Assembly (NCBI GenBank): GCA_937884995.1
Contig: CAKZZL010000037.1
Coordinates: 1-64,000, forward strand
DNA length: 64,000 nt
Direction: 5' to 3'
DNA from: an uncultured Clostridia bacterium
GTDB taxonomy: Bacteria; Bacillota; Clostridia; Oscillospirales; Acutalibacteraceae
A model generated the notes under the pieces. It had not been told where the DNA came from and made no database searches. It saw nothing but the letters and a program-made list of their open reading frames with translations. Every line of letters starts with the position of its first letter. Position 1 is the stretch's first letter. A program made the position numbers and the translations under genes. This document shows positions 25,186-33,617 of this stretch, one piece after another.

Positions 25186-26142
25186 ATGAAAATCAAAGAG
25201 AAAAATTCAAAGATTAATCCATTAGCCGGAATGTATGTCGTACTCATTGCCCTTTTACCGGCGATTCCTATCAGAATATACCAACTCTTAAACATCATTG
25301 AAACTGATACAGGTTTCTATAAACAGGTTGACAGGTCGGTATATATAATGTATATCATTGCGGCAATCGCAATTATACTGACCTACTTGCTTACAGTATT
25401 TGCAAAAAATGTACCCGCTTCAAAATCACCTTTCAGAAGAAATCGCTTTTTGGCAGTAACATCTATCATTTTTGCAGCAGGAATTGTGCTTGATGTTGTA
25501 AATGCTCTTTCTGATTTTCTTATCAATGCAAAAAGCTATCTTTCAATAAATCTCACAATTTTCGGAACGATGAATCAGGACCAGATACCGCTCCTTTTGG
25601 AATCTGTATTCGGAATTTTCGCAGCAATATATATTCTTGTCTTCGGAATATCATATATCGATGGCAGAACTACATATTCACAATATAAGTTTTTGGCACT
25701 GACACCGCTTTTCTGGGCAGTTATGAGACTTATAGCAAGATTTGTAAAAAAGATTTCTTATATAAACATTTCTGACCTTATGCTTGAACTCTTCGGCATT
25801 ACATTCATGGTTATAGCTCTGCTTGCATTTGCAAGAATCAGCTCAGGCATAGCAAATGTCAAATCGATGAGAACCCTTTTCTACTCCGGTTTTATTTCAC
25901 TGTTCTTATTGGAAACCGCAAATATTCCGAGACTTGTAATGATGATAACAGGCAATATGTCTGCAATACCGGATGAGTATCCTCTTTCACTTGCAGACCT
26001 TGCATTTGGTGTTTTCGTTGTCGCATATGCCATAAATGCTATTAAATGCGCTAAAGAAAATGACACTCTGGAGGATGTAACTCCGGAAGAGATAGTAGAA
26101 GAAGACAATATGCAGACGGATGATAATTTCCTTGACGACTGA
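25186..26142 (+). CDS. Multi-pass membrane protein of unknown function
   Basis: I do not recognise this 318-residue protein. It has about seven or eight hydrophobic helices (starting near residues 16, 51, 85, 137, 167, 196, 230 and 270), a basic N-terminus, and an acidic C-terminal tail of about 30 residues (DTLEDVTPEEIVEEDN and on). No transporter signature is visible. AAAGGTAG precedes the start. It is followed after 14 bases by an AEC transporter and further on by holB and ricT, all rightward, so it probably shares their transcript. Confidence 0.75.
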   Translation: MKIKEKNSKINPLAGMYVVLIALLPAIPIRIYQLLNIIETDTGFYKQVDRSVYIMYIIAAIAIILTYLLTVFAKNVPASKSPFRRNRFLAVTSIIFAAGIVLDVVNALSDFLINAKSYLSINLTIFGTMNQDQIPLLLESVFGIFAAIYILVFGISYIDGRTTYSQYKFLALTPLFWAVMRLIARFVKKISYINISDLMLELFGITFMVIALLAFARISSGIANVKSMRTLFYSGFISLFLLETANIPRLVMMITGNMSAIPDEYPLSLADLAFGVFVVAYAINAIKCAKENDTLEDVTPEEIVEEDNMQTDDNFLDD

Positions 26143-26156
26143 GCGGAGAGATACAA

Positions 26157-27092
26157 GTGTTTATAACTAACATGCTCAATGCCCTGACGCAGGTTACTAT
26201 CCTATATATCATTGCAATTATTGGATTTATCTGCCATAAGACAGGGCTTTTCACAGAAAAAGCAGCAAAAATGACTACGGATCTTCTTTTCTACATAGTC
26301 ACACCTGCAACGATAATACGTTCGTTTGTGGAAATGAGTTTCAGCAAGGAAAACCTAAAAAGCTTATGGCTGGCCCTTTTAGGAGGATTCGTCTTCCATG
26401 CTATTGCAATCATATTTTCAGAACTTGCATATATAAAAAGTAAGGGCGAGAATCTACCGATACTTAAATTCGGTGCAGTTTACGGAAATGTAGGATATAT
26501 GGGAATTCCCCTATCTAATGCGATTGTAGGCACAGAGGGTGTCTTTTACAGTTCTGCATCCATTATTGTGTTTAATATAATGGCATTTACACATGGCATT
26601 TTCATTATGACCAAAGGGGATAGAAATAAGAAGTTTAACATCAAATCCTTGCTCTTAAATCCGGGCATAATTGCAATCGTTATAGGACTTCCTCTTTTTT
26701 TACTTAATGTAAATCTTCCTCAGATCCTGGGAAAACCTTTGGATCATATAGCAAATATACAGACCCCTCTGGCAATGCTGATGTTCGGAACTTTCCTGGC
26801 AACAGCAGACTGGAAGAGCGTTTTTAAGGAAAAGAGAATAATGCTCACTGCCTTTATAAAACTGATAGCGACGCCGCTTTTGACATTGGTAACTTTGAAA
26901 GCAATAGGTTTTTCAGGAGCACTTCTTGTTTCGTGTGTACTTGCTTCTTCGGCACCGACAGCAACAAATACTGTGCTCTTCTCTGCAAAATTTGATAAAA
27001 ATACAGCGCTGGCATCATCAATGACTGCTATAGTAAGCTTGATTTCCGTAATAACGATGCCTGTGATGATAGCACTTTCACAAACAGTTTGA
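26157..27092 (+). CDS. AEC (auxin efflux carrier) family transporter
   Basis: This 311-residue inner membrane protein has about ten helices in the two inverted halves typical of AEC carriers. Landmarks are the first helix FICHKTGLFTEKAAK, GNVGYMGIPLSNAIVG in the middle and the late APTATNTVLFSAKF loop. Bacterial members move organic acids such as malate or malonate, or amino acids. Translation starts at GTG after GGAGAG. Substrate is not predictable here. Confidence 0.88.
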   Translation: MFITNMLNALTQVTILYIIAIIGFICHKTGLFTEKAAKMTTDLLFYIVTPATIIRSFVEMSFSKENLKSLWLALLGGFVFHAIAIIFSELAYIKSKGENLPILKFGAVYGNVGYMGIPLSNAIVGTEGVFYSSASIIVFNIMAFTHGIFIMTKGDRNKKFNIKSLLLNPGIIAIVIGLPLFLLNVNLPQILGKPLDHIANIQTPLAMLMFGTFLATADWKSVFKEKRIMLTAFIKLIATPLLTLVTLKAIGFSGALLVSCVLASSAPTATNTVLFSAKFDKNTALASSMTAIVSLISVITMPVMIALSQTV

Positions 27093-27102
27093 GGTTTAAA
27101 TC

Positions 27103-27975
27103 ATGGACTTTTATTCCGATAAAGTAACTGAATTAAAAGAGAATATATCTCAGTCAGCAAATGCAGGGACTTTGCCACACGGGATTTTGGTCGATTGCGA
27201 AAATGAAGAACTGTCTTTGGAATTTGCGAGATATATTGCAAATTGCATTGTCTGCAAAGGGGATAAGAAGCCTTGCGGTGTATGCAGTGCATGCAATAAG
27301 GCAAATTCCGGTGGGCACCCGGATATTATCGAAAGAGACGGCAGAACGAAACAAAGCAAAACTTTTAAAATTGAGGCAATTCGCGAAATCCGGTCAGAAG
27401 CTTTTATCGTTCCGAACGAAAGCGAATCCAAGGTATATATATTAAAAAATGCACAGGATATGAGTGAAGAGGCTCAAAATGCTTTCTTGAAAATTTTGGA
27501 AGAACCGCCGCTTTTTGTTTACTTTATAATCCTCACGACATCCAAAAGCGCTATGCTCGAAACAGTCTTATCCAGAGTAAGCAGTTTTAATCTGATGGAT
27601 GAGACTAAAAGTATCGGGGAAAAAGAAAGAGAACTTTTAACAGATTTTATTGATGCTGTTATGGATGAAAAATCAGGAGAACTGCGACTTGCCGAGCATT
27701 GCAGCGCATACTTAAAGAACAACAAACTGGCGCGTGAAATATTGGGATATGCGCAAATAATATTCAGAGATGCTCTTGTAATAAAAAACGGATATGACAG
27801 AGAATTTGAATTTGATGAAGAAGCTCATAAACTGGCTGCTGCTCTGTCATCAAATTCTTTGATGAATTTAACAAATACTGCTGACGAACTCATAAAGTCC
27901 GTAGACAGAAATATAAATAATAACCTGCTGTTGATACGTATATCATATGAGATGAGGCGTGCAATCAGCAGATAG
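27103..27975 (+). CDS. holB: DNA polymerase III delta' subunit
   Basis: This 290-residue clamp-loader subunit has the AAA+ fold of delta'. A zinc site CxxxxxxxCxxCxxC (CKGDKKPCGVCSAC) lies near residue 47, followed by HPDI, KVYILKNAQDMSEEAQNAFL, LKILEEPP and a sensor region SRVSSF. A functional Walker A is absent, as expected for delta'. The product loads the sliding clamp. holB next to ricT is conserved in Firmicutes. Confidence 0.92.
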   Translation: MDFYSDKVTELKENISQSANAGTLPHGILVDCENEELSLEFARYIANCIVCKGDKKPCGVCSACNKANSGGHPDIIERDGRTKQSKTFKIEAIREIRSEAFIVPNESESKVYILKNAQDMSEEAQNAFLKILEEPPLFVYFIILTTSKSAMLETVLSRVSSFNLMDETKSIGEKERELLTDFIDAVMDEKSGELRLAEHCSAYLKNNKLAREILGYAQIIFRDALVIKNGYDREFEFDEEAHKLAAALSSNSLMNLTNTADELIKSVDRNINNNLLLIRISYEMRRAISR

Positions 27976-27984
27976 GAGAAAATA

Positions 27985-28848
27985 ATGATTGAAGTAATAG
28001 GAATCAGATTTAAGGAAGGCGGAAAGATATACGACTTCGATGCCAATACATTTTCTTTCAACAAAGGTGATTATGCGATTGTTGAAACAATAAGAGGCCT
28101 CGAATGCGGCTATGTCGCCAAAGGTAATAATTCCATTTCGGAAGAAGACTTAAACAAGCCTTTGAAAAAAGTTATACGTCCCGCAACAAAAGAAGATATA
28201 AAACAGCTTGAGGAAAATCATAAAAAGGAAGCTGAAGCATTCAAAATCTGTGAGGAAAAGATTCTGGCTCACGGCCTTGATATGAAACTCATAGAGGTGG
28301 AATACACATTTGACGCCAGTAAGATTCTTTTCTATTTTACGGCTGACGGAAGAATAGATTTCAGAGAGCTCGTTAAAGATCTCGCTTCAGTTTTCAGGAC
28401 GCGTATAGAACTCAGACAAATAGGTGTAAGGGATGAGTCCAGGATGCTCGGAGGCTTTGGTATATGCGGAAGACCCTTCTGCTGCAAGACATTCCTCCAT
28501 GACTTCCAGACTGTATCTATCAAGATGGCTAAAGAACAGGGCCTTTCACTTAACCCTACAAAAATCAGCGGAACCTGCGGCAGACTTATGTGTTGCCTTA
28601 AGTATGAGCAGGAATCATATGAACACTTATTAAGACACACTCCGAAAGTAGGTGCCATTGTAAGAACACCGGATGGACAAGGAAAAGTTATAGAAAATAA
28701 CCTTATTACAGGGATGCTTAAGGTTGTTCTTGACAAGAGACCGGATGCTGGACCGTCTATATATGAAAGACATAGTGTGAAAATCGTAAAAGATGCTCAG
28801 ATAAAGGTAGAGCAGGAAGAACTTGAGGCACTCAAAGGAATTGAATAA
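27985..28848 (+). CDS. ricT: RicT/YaaT, PSP1 domain regulatory iron-sulfur protein
   Basis: This 287-residue protein has the PSP1 C-terminal domain. The cysteine-rich signatures CGRPFCCKTFLHDF and CGRLMCCLKYE are diagnostic of RicT. In Bacillus subtilis RicT, RicA and RicF form an Fe-S complex that helps RNase Y mature messages and affects sporulation and biofilm genes. GGAGAAAATA precedes the ATG, 9 bases after holB. Confidence 0.93.
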   Translation: MIEVIGIRFKEGGKIYDFDANTFSFNKGDYAIVETIRGLECGYVAKGNNSISEEDLNKPLKKVIRPATKEDIKQLEENHKKEAEAFKICEEKILAHGLDMKLIEVEYTFDASKILFYFTADGRIDFRELVKDLASVFRTRIELRQIGVRDESRMLGGFGICGRPFCCKTFLHDFQTVSIKMAKEQGLSLNPTKISGTCGRLMCCLKYEQESYEHLLRHTPKVGAIVRTPDGQGKVIENNLITGMLKVVLDKRPDAGPSIYERHSVKIVKDAQIKVEQEELEALKGIE

Positions 28849-28855
28849 AAAATGG

Positions 28856-28883
28856 TTGATTTTAGATAAAAATGTGTTACAAT
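28856..28883 (+). promoter_or_regulatory. Promoter of the ferredoxin gene
   Basis: TTGATT, 16-bp spacer, TACAAT, 33 bases before the ferredoxin start. It overlaps nothing coding. Confidence 0.55.
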
Positions 28884-28916
28884 AAGTTTATCAATAGGAA
28901 AGGGAGGTACGAATAA

Positions 28917-29087
28917 ATGGCATATAATATTAGTGATGATTGCATCATGTGCGGTGCATGTGCTGAAGGTTGTCCTGTAGAGGCAATTTCTGAAGGCGAC
29001 AGCAAGTATGTTATAGATGCAGACACTTGTATCGATTGCGGTGCTTGTGCTGATACATGCCCTGTTTCAGCACCTCAGGCAGAATAA
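28917..29087 (+). CDS. Clostridial 2[4Fe-4S] ferredoxin
   Basis: This 56-residue ferredoxin begins MAYNISDDCIMCGACAEGCP. It has two CxxCxxCxxxCP cluster motifs, at residues 9-20 and 38-49, the usual pair for a clostridial-type electron carrier that serves pyruvate:ferredoxin oxidoreductase and hydrogenases. The strong ribosome site AGGGAGG lies before the ATG. It has its own promoter and terminator, so it is probably a monocistronic, highly expressed gene. It is shorter than most gene-finding limits. Confidence 0.95.
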   Translation: MAYNISDDCIMCGACAEGCPVEAISEGDSKYVIDADTCIDCGACADTCPVSAPQAE

Positions 29088-29107
29088 AATTAATTAAAAG
29101 CCAAAAC

Positions 29108-29150
29108 AAAAGAACCATAGTATGGCAGATGCTATGGTTCTTTTATTTTT
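29108..29150 (+). terminator. Terminator of the ferredoxin gene
   Basis: A 13-base perfect stem (arms 29108-29120 and 29132-29144) around an 11-base loop is followed by T-rich sequence. Confidence 0.8.
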
Positions 29151-29170
29151 AAATGATATTTGTAAGGAAA

Positions 29171-29194
29171 GGAGTCTCAAGAATTTGAGACTCC
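29171..29194 (-). terminator. Terminator of the GH127 gene
   Basis: GGAGTCTCAA pairs with TTGAGACTCC; on the minus strand TTTCCTT follows. Confidence 0.6.
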
Positions 29195-29201
29195 CGGAGT
29201 T

Positions 29202-31532
29202 TTACTTGTCTATTACAATGATCAGTTTATCAAAAATGCCACCTGCATAGCTGTCACTGTCTGCACAGAATTTAACAATGATTTTTTCTTTGCCCGCAGT
29301 GAGACTCTTTGGAATTTCATAATAGATATCATAAAAGCCATTTGGATTTTCATCTTCCAGGCTTACAAATGCGAGCTCAGTGTCATCAACAAAAATATGG
29401 AATTTACGTCCTGCATCTCCGCTATAGTATTTCACGACAAGATAATTCTTTGCATTTTTATCAACATCCAGTTGATAGGAGAAATAACCACCGGGAGATG
29501 CATCCCTGAAAATAAAGCCCTTGAAATTACCACTTGATGAGTTCTCGGCAGACAGATTGTGTGAAAACTCATATTGTTCATTGCCTACGGGAAAACTGTC
29601 TATGACCATGTAATTGTCTGATTTATCTTTGACAAGCGGTGTGTTTTCGTCAACCAATTTGAAATATATACCGTAGCGGTTCATATATTGCATATAGTGA
29701 GGTGAGAAGACAAGATTACGGTCTGTTCCCTTAAGTGTGAAATTGAGTGTATCGTCTTCCGAAACCAGGTTCTCATTGATGTTTTCCAACCATTCTTTAA
29801 CAGAAAGATTCCTTACTGTGATAATATCATTAACAGATGAATCAAGCAAAGGAATCGTCACATTTACTCCGGTGCTTGTGGTTTGCATATCCTTATCTCC
29901 GAGAGAAGCGCTAAGCACCCAGGGACCGTATTTGAAAGCAAATGTGTTTTCACTGTCTTGCAAGCCATAAGCAACAACTTTCATAGGCAAATTCAATTCT
30001 ATAATATCTCCGCTTTTCCATTCGCGGGATAAACGGATAAATGAATTCTCTTCTTCTGTTTCTACTGATTTCCCGTTTATTTTCACACTTATTTTATCTG
30101 TGCACCAATCGGGTATCCTGAGTAAAATATCTGCAGTTGCGGAGCCTTCAACCGAAATTGATATATTCGGAAGATCGGCCTTTTGAGTGATTCTAAGTCC
30201 TTTTTCTCTCCAGAGAACTTTCGCAGAACTGTAACGTGTAATATATATGCTGTCACCCCTTTGATAGAAAATACTGTCAGCAAGTTTTGAAAAGTTTTCC
30301 ATTCCCGAACCGGTACAGCACCAGAAATTTTCCGTTGCTGTGCTGTATACCTTGAAAAAGCCGGTTGCCATAGGCTGGAAATATGTTGTCATTCCTGTCT
30401 CGGGATTCTGAGAGGAGAGAATCGCATTTATATATGTATTTTCATAATAATCGGCATACTTAATCTCTCCTGTAATCTTGAAGAGTTCACGGGAGAGTTT
30501 CAGCATGTTATATGTGTTGCATGTCTCACAATTACAATTTGTGCGCTCTGCATCTAAAATATCAGCTTCGCCGAAATGTTCCCATTCGCTGTTACCACCG
30601 GTAATATATGTATGGTGGCTTGTGACAATCTCCCAAAAGTTAGCAGCCGTTTGCAGATAATATTCTTCACTTTCGCCGAGAACAATATACCTTTCCAAAG
30701 CGCCGATTATCTTCGGAATTGTTGTATTTGCATGCTTGCCGTTTAATATGTCTTCACCCATATATATTGGATCAAAAAGGTCCATTTCATCAAAAGAGTG
30801 AGCAGCTGAAAGATGTTTATCAGATTTCGTATGTCCATAGAGACGGTAAAGACAGTCATTCATACCGCCGTATTCAACACTCAGAACATTTTTTTGAATT
30901 TCCTTATCCCAGACGGACGTTCTGCCATAGACCCAGTCAGCGAGATCGGAAGCAATCTGCAAAGCTTTCTCATTGTCGGTTAAGTCATATGCATCTAAAA
31001 GGCCGGCGAGGACTTTATGCATTGTATACCAGGGGACCCAGGTCCCTGATGTATTGCCTTCTTCAAGTTGTATATAGTGCGACTCGGGAATAGCAGCAAG
31101 ATATCCGCTTTCTTTATTCTGGCATAATGCAAGAATGTCAATAATATGGTCGGAAATTGCTTTCAGTTCCTCATCTTCGGAAGATGTGTATGCATGGGAA
31201 AGGGCAGACAGGTAATGCCCCAGAGTGTGCCCTTTGATAGCAGCATTTTCCCATCCGCCATAAAGTTCTGCATCACTCTCTATCCCCGCAATATCGCAAA
31301 ATCCACGAAGTAAACGGTCTGAGTCAAGAGACTTTAAGTATTGAATTTCAAGTGAGAAGGCATTTTGTTCATATGAATCCAGAATTTCCACATCTTTCAG
31401 AGGGATATCGTGCAAAGTTTCAGAGAGCGAAAGAGCCATGGAAAATTCATTTGTTTCATTGTTAATACCACATCCGAAAAGAGATACTGACATGCCTGCC
31501 GCAAGTGCGAGCACAGTGATCTTTTCTTTCAT
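29202..31532 (-). CDS. Beta-L-arabinofuranosidase-like lipoprotein (GH127, DUF1680)
   Basis: This 776-residue lipoprotein has the lipobox LFGC near residue 21. The (alpha/alpha)6 barrel shows GH127 landmarks: LLRGFCDIAGI, GHTLGHYLSALSHAY, VPWYTMHKVLAGLLDAY, and the zinc/catalytic cysteines in NCNCETCNTYNMLK and FWCCTGSGMENFSK, where one cysteine of the CC pair is the nucleophile in the Bifidobacterium enzyme. A C-terminal beta-sandwich module (about 640-776) probably binds sugar. The family removes beta-linked arabinofuranose from plant glycoproteins or pectin side chains. AAGGAGG precedes the start. It lies 41 bases after hslO on the same strand and may be read through from it. Confidence 0.9.
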   Translation of the reverse strand: MKEKITVLALAAGMSVSLFGCGINNETNEFSMALSLSETLHDIPLKDVEILDSYEQNAFSLEIQYLKSLDSDRLLRGFCDIAGIESDAELYGGWENAAIKGHTLGHYLSALSHAYTSSEDEELKAISDHIIDILALCQNKESGYLAAIPESHYIQLEEGNTSGTWVPWYTMHKVLAGLLDAYDLTDNEKALQIASDLADWVYGRTSVWDKEIQKNVLSVEYGGMNDCLYRLYGHTKSDKHLSAAHSFDEMDLFDPIYMGEDILNGKHANTTIPKIIGALERYIVLGESEEYYLQTAANFWEIVTSHHTYITGGNSEWEHFGEADILDAERTNCNCETCNTYNMLKLSRELFKITGEIKYADYYENTYINAILSSQNPETGMTTYFQPMATGFFKVYSTATENFWCCTGSGMENFSKLADSIFYQRGDSIYITRYSSAKVLWREKGLRITQKADLPNISISVEGSATADILLRIPDWCTDKISVKINGKSVETEEENSFIRLSREWKSGDIIELNLPMKVVAYGLQDSENTFAFKYGPWVLSASLGDKDMQTTSTGVNVTIPLLDSSVNDIITVRNLSVKEWLENINENLVSEDDTLNFTLKGTDRNLVFSPHYMQYMNRYGIYFKLVDENTPLVKDKSDNYMVIDSFPVGNEQYEFSHNLSAENSSSGNFKGFIFRDASPGGYFSYQLDVDKNAKNYLVVKYYSGDAGRKFHIFVDDTELAFVSLEDENPNGFYDIYYEIPKSLTAGKEKIIVKFCADSDSYAGGIFDKLIIVIDK

Positions 31533-31573
31533 ATCTTTATGCCTCCTTCCTATCTATCTATATATTTTTCCCT

Positions 31574-32455
31574 TTATTTTTTTAGCTCGTCAATGAGTTT
31601 TAAGATATCTTTTTGTGAGAAAAGATAGTGCTTATTACAAAAATGACATACAGCTTCTGTCTTATCATCCTGAGCCATTTCACTGAGTCCGTCAATCCCC
31701 GAACTTATGAGGGCCCTTGTTACTCTTTCTTTACTGCAGTCACAATGATATCTGACATTGCTTTCATCAAGCAGTTCGAGATTAAAAAGAGGGAGCACTT
31801 TTTTGCAAATATCTTCGGGCGTAAGCCCGTCAGCCAGCATGGTTGTAACAGGCAGAATATCTTCAAGTCCTTTTTCTACATTCGTGATTGTCTCATCATC
31901 AGCTGTAGGCAGGAGTTGAATAAGAAAACCGCCTGCACAAAGAACGGATTCATTTTCAGGATTGACTAATACACCAAGTCCGCAAACTGCCGGAGTTTGC
32001 TCGCTTATTGCGTAATATGCGGTAATATCTTCCGCAACCTCACCGGAAGCAAACGGTATCTGAGCGCTGTATGGTTCTTTAAGGCCAAGATCTTTTAATA
32101 CGGTCAGTGTTCCGTGGTGTCCTATTGCTCCCGATACATCAAGCTTTCCTTTGTCATTTAAGGGCAGGCTGACATTACTGTCACCGACATATCCTTTAAC
32201 AGATCCATCTGAGTGGGCTACAACCACAACAGGGGAGGCAGGACCGTCTCCCGACATCTTAAGTGTAAGTGTATCATCCTTTCCTTTTAAAAGGATACCC
32301 ATCATAGAGGCTGCAGTCAAAAGACGGCCCAAAACGGCAGAAGTAACTTTTGATGTCTTGTGTATGCTTTGCATCTCTCTTATCATCTGCGTTGAATCAA
32401 GGGCCAGCACATATAGGCTGCCGTCATCTGAAATCATTCTTACAAGTTTATTCAT
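31574..32455 (-). CDS. hslO: Redox-regulated chaperone Hsp33
   Basis: This 293-residue holdase chaperone is switched on by oxidation. The zinc-binding cysteines that sense oxidation are present as CDC and CHFC near the C-terminus (about residues 239-273). The N-terminal domain has GRLLTAASMMGILLKG and GHHGTLTVLKDLG. Length is normal. The start overlaps the upstream methyltransferase by 4 bases, so translation is coupled. Confidence 0.95.
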   Translation of the reverse strand: MNKLVRMISDDGSLYVLALDSTQMIREMQSIHKTSKVTSAVLGRLLTAASMMGILLKGKDDTLTLKMSGDGPASPVVVVAHSDGSVKGYVGDSNVSLPLNDKGKLDVSGAIGHHGTLTVLKDLGLKEPYSAQIPFASGEVAEDITAYYAISEQTPAVCGLGVLVNPENESVLCAGGFLIQLLPTADDETITNVEKGLEDILPVTTMLADGLTPEDICKKVLPLFNLELLDESNVRYHCDCSKERVTRALISSGIDGLSEMAQDDKTEAVCHFCNKHYLFSQKDILKLIDELKK

Positions 32456-33216
32456 TTTATCTCTCCGGAATCTATTAGTCTTGATTTTTTGGCAATGATG
32501 GATACCCGCTGGCTTTCCTCTGTCGGCTGATTGTCGCTGTATTCATCAAAAATACCCTCGATATCAAAACCGGTGTCATTAAGCAAGTTACAAATCGTCT
32601 CTATATCATATTCATATTCGTAAAATTCATCATAAGATCTGTCGTAGCAGCCATCATCATTTAATACGAAGAAATCAAGAAGGATATGAGTTCTTTTTTC
32701 TTCCTTTTCATACTCATTTTGCCATATGCAGTAGACTTCATCAGTCTCATAAGTAAAGACATTGTCAGCGAGCACTTTTTTGTGTTTGTATGGTGTGTTC
32801 ATATCAAAAATGAAATATGAGTCCATCTCCAAAAAGAGGGAAAGACGTTTAAAAAACTCTTTTATCTTATCGGTTGATTCAATATGGTTGACTGTGTCCA
32901 TAGTGCAGACAGCTGCTTTGGCCGTGCCATAGAGGTCAAGGCATGAAAGGTCCTGACATATATACAAAATGTCATCAGTTTTTTCACGCGCAACCGAGAG
33001 CATTTCTTCGCTCGCATCAACAGCAATCACATCATAGCCGAGCTTGGAGAGCTTAAGTGAAAGACTTGCTGTACCGCAGCCAAGGTCCAGTATCTGTCCA
33101 CCCTTACAAAGCTCTTTGGGAACAAGTTTTGTAATTCTCTCAATGATTGCAGAGTAATCTATGTTCTTTGTCAAAATGTCATATACATTTGCAAAGTCAG
33201 CATATTTATTCATCAT
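32452..33216 (-). CDS. Class I SAM-dependent methyltransferase
   Basis: This 254-residue protein has the Rossmann methyltransferase core: motif I ILDLGCGTASLSLKLSKLG with the SAM loop, the acidic ribose-binding position in DVIAVDAS, and a later FDMNTPYKHK segment. The opening NKYADFANVYDIL is common in clostridial methyltransferases next to hslO. The target molecule is unknown. It overlaps yerC upstream by 11 bases and hslO downstream by 4. Confidence 0.9.
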   Translation of the reverse strand: MMNKYADFANVYDILTKNIDYSAIIERITKLVPKELCKGGQILDLGCGTASLSLKLSKLGYDVIAVDASEEMLSVAREKTDDILYICQDLSCLDLYGTAKAAVCTMDTVNHIESTDKIKEFFKRLSLFLEMDSYFIFDMNTPYKHKKVLADNVFTYETDEVYCIWQNEYEKEEKRTHILLDFFVLNDDGCYDRSYDEFYEYEYDIETICNLLNDTGFDIEGIFDEYSDNQPTEESQRVSIIAKKSRLIDSGEIK

Positions 33217-33493
33217 TTACCTTCTTAAATATATTGATGTAACCTTCGGAATCAGCCTGAATTGAACGATTAACTCTGCTGATTGTGGCTGTTGAGGCAC
33301 CTGTCTTTGTGATTATATCGGAATATACCTTATTGTCACAAAGCATTTTAGCGACCACTATACGCTGAGCTATCGTGTGGAATTCCTGAGGTGTGCATAT
33401 GTTTTCAAAAAGACGGTATGCCTCTTCTGAATTTTCCAAATGTATTATGCAGTCTATAAGGAAATCTGAGTTTTCATCTTGTATTTTATACAT
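33206..33493 (-). CDS. YerC/TrpR-like transcriptional regulator
   Basis: This 95-residue protein belongs to the YerC/YecD branch of the TrpR superfamily. The helix-turn-helix is seen in the C-terminal half (AQRIVVAKMLCDNKVYSDIITKTGASTA... ending SRVNRS). Such proteins bind DNA as dimers; the effector is unknown for this branch. As first gene of the yerC-methyltransferase-hslO group it could regulate its own operon. GGAGG precedes the start. Confidence 0.88.
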   Translation of the reverse strand: MYKIQDENSDFLIDCIIHLENSEEAYRLFENICTPQEFHTIAQRIVVAKMLCDNKVYSDIITKTGASTATISRVNRSIQADSEGYINIFKKVNDE

Positions 33494-33521
33494 AATTAAA
33501 CCTCCGTTTTTCTATAAAAAG

Positions 33522-33550
33522 ATTTTAGCACATTAAAGCGGTAAAGTAAA
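33522..33550 (-). promoter_or_regulatory. Promoter of the yerC operon
   Basis: Minus strand TTTACT, 17-bp spacer, TAAAAT, about 28 bases before the yerC start. Confidence 0.5.
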
Positions 33551-33565
33551 TATATCAAGGAAAAA

Positions 33566-33602
33566 GCCGCAACGACTATCTCTTAAGAAAGTTCGTTGCG
33601 GC
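33566..33602 (-). terminator. Terminator of the GH89 gene
   Basis: GCCGCAACGA pairs with TCGTTGCGGC; on the minus strand TTTTT follows. It separates GH89 from the yerC promoter. Confidence 0.8.
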
Positions 33603-33617
33603 AGTTATCTTTAACTA

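Noticed and set aside
24992..25189. 65-codon hydrophobic ORF across the candidate small RNA
   Set aside because: No ribosome site, and a terminator and a promoter lie within it.
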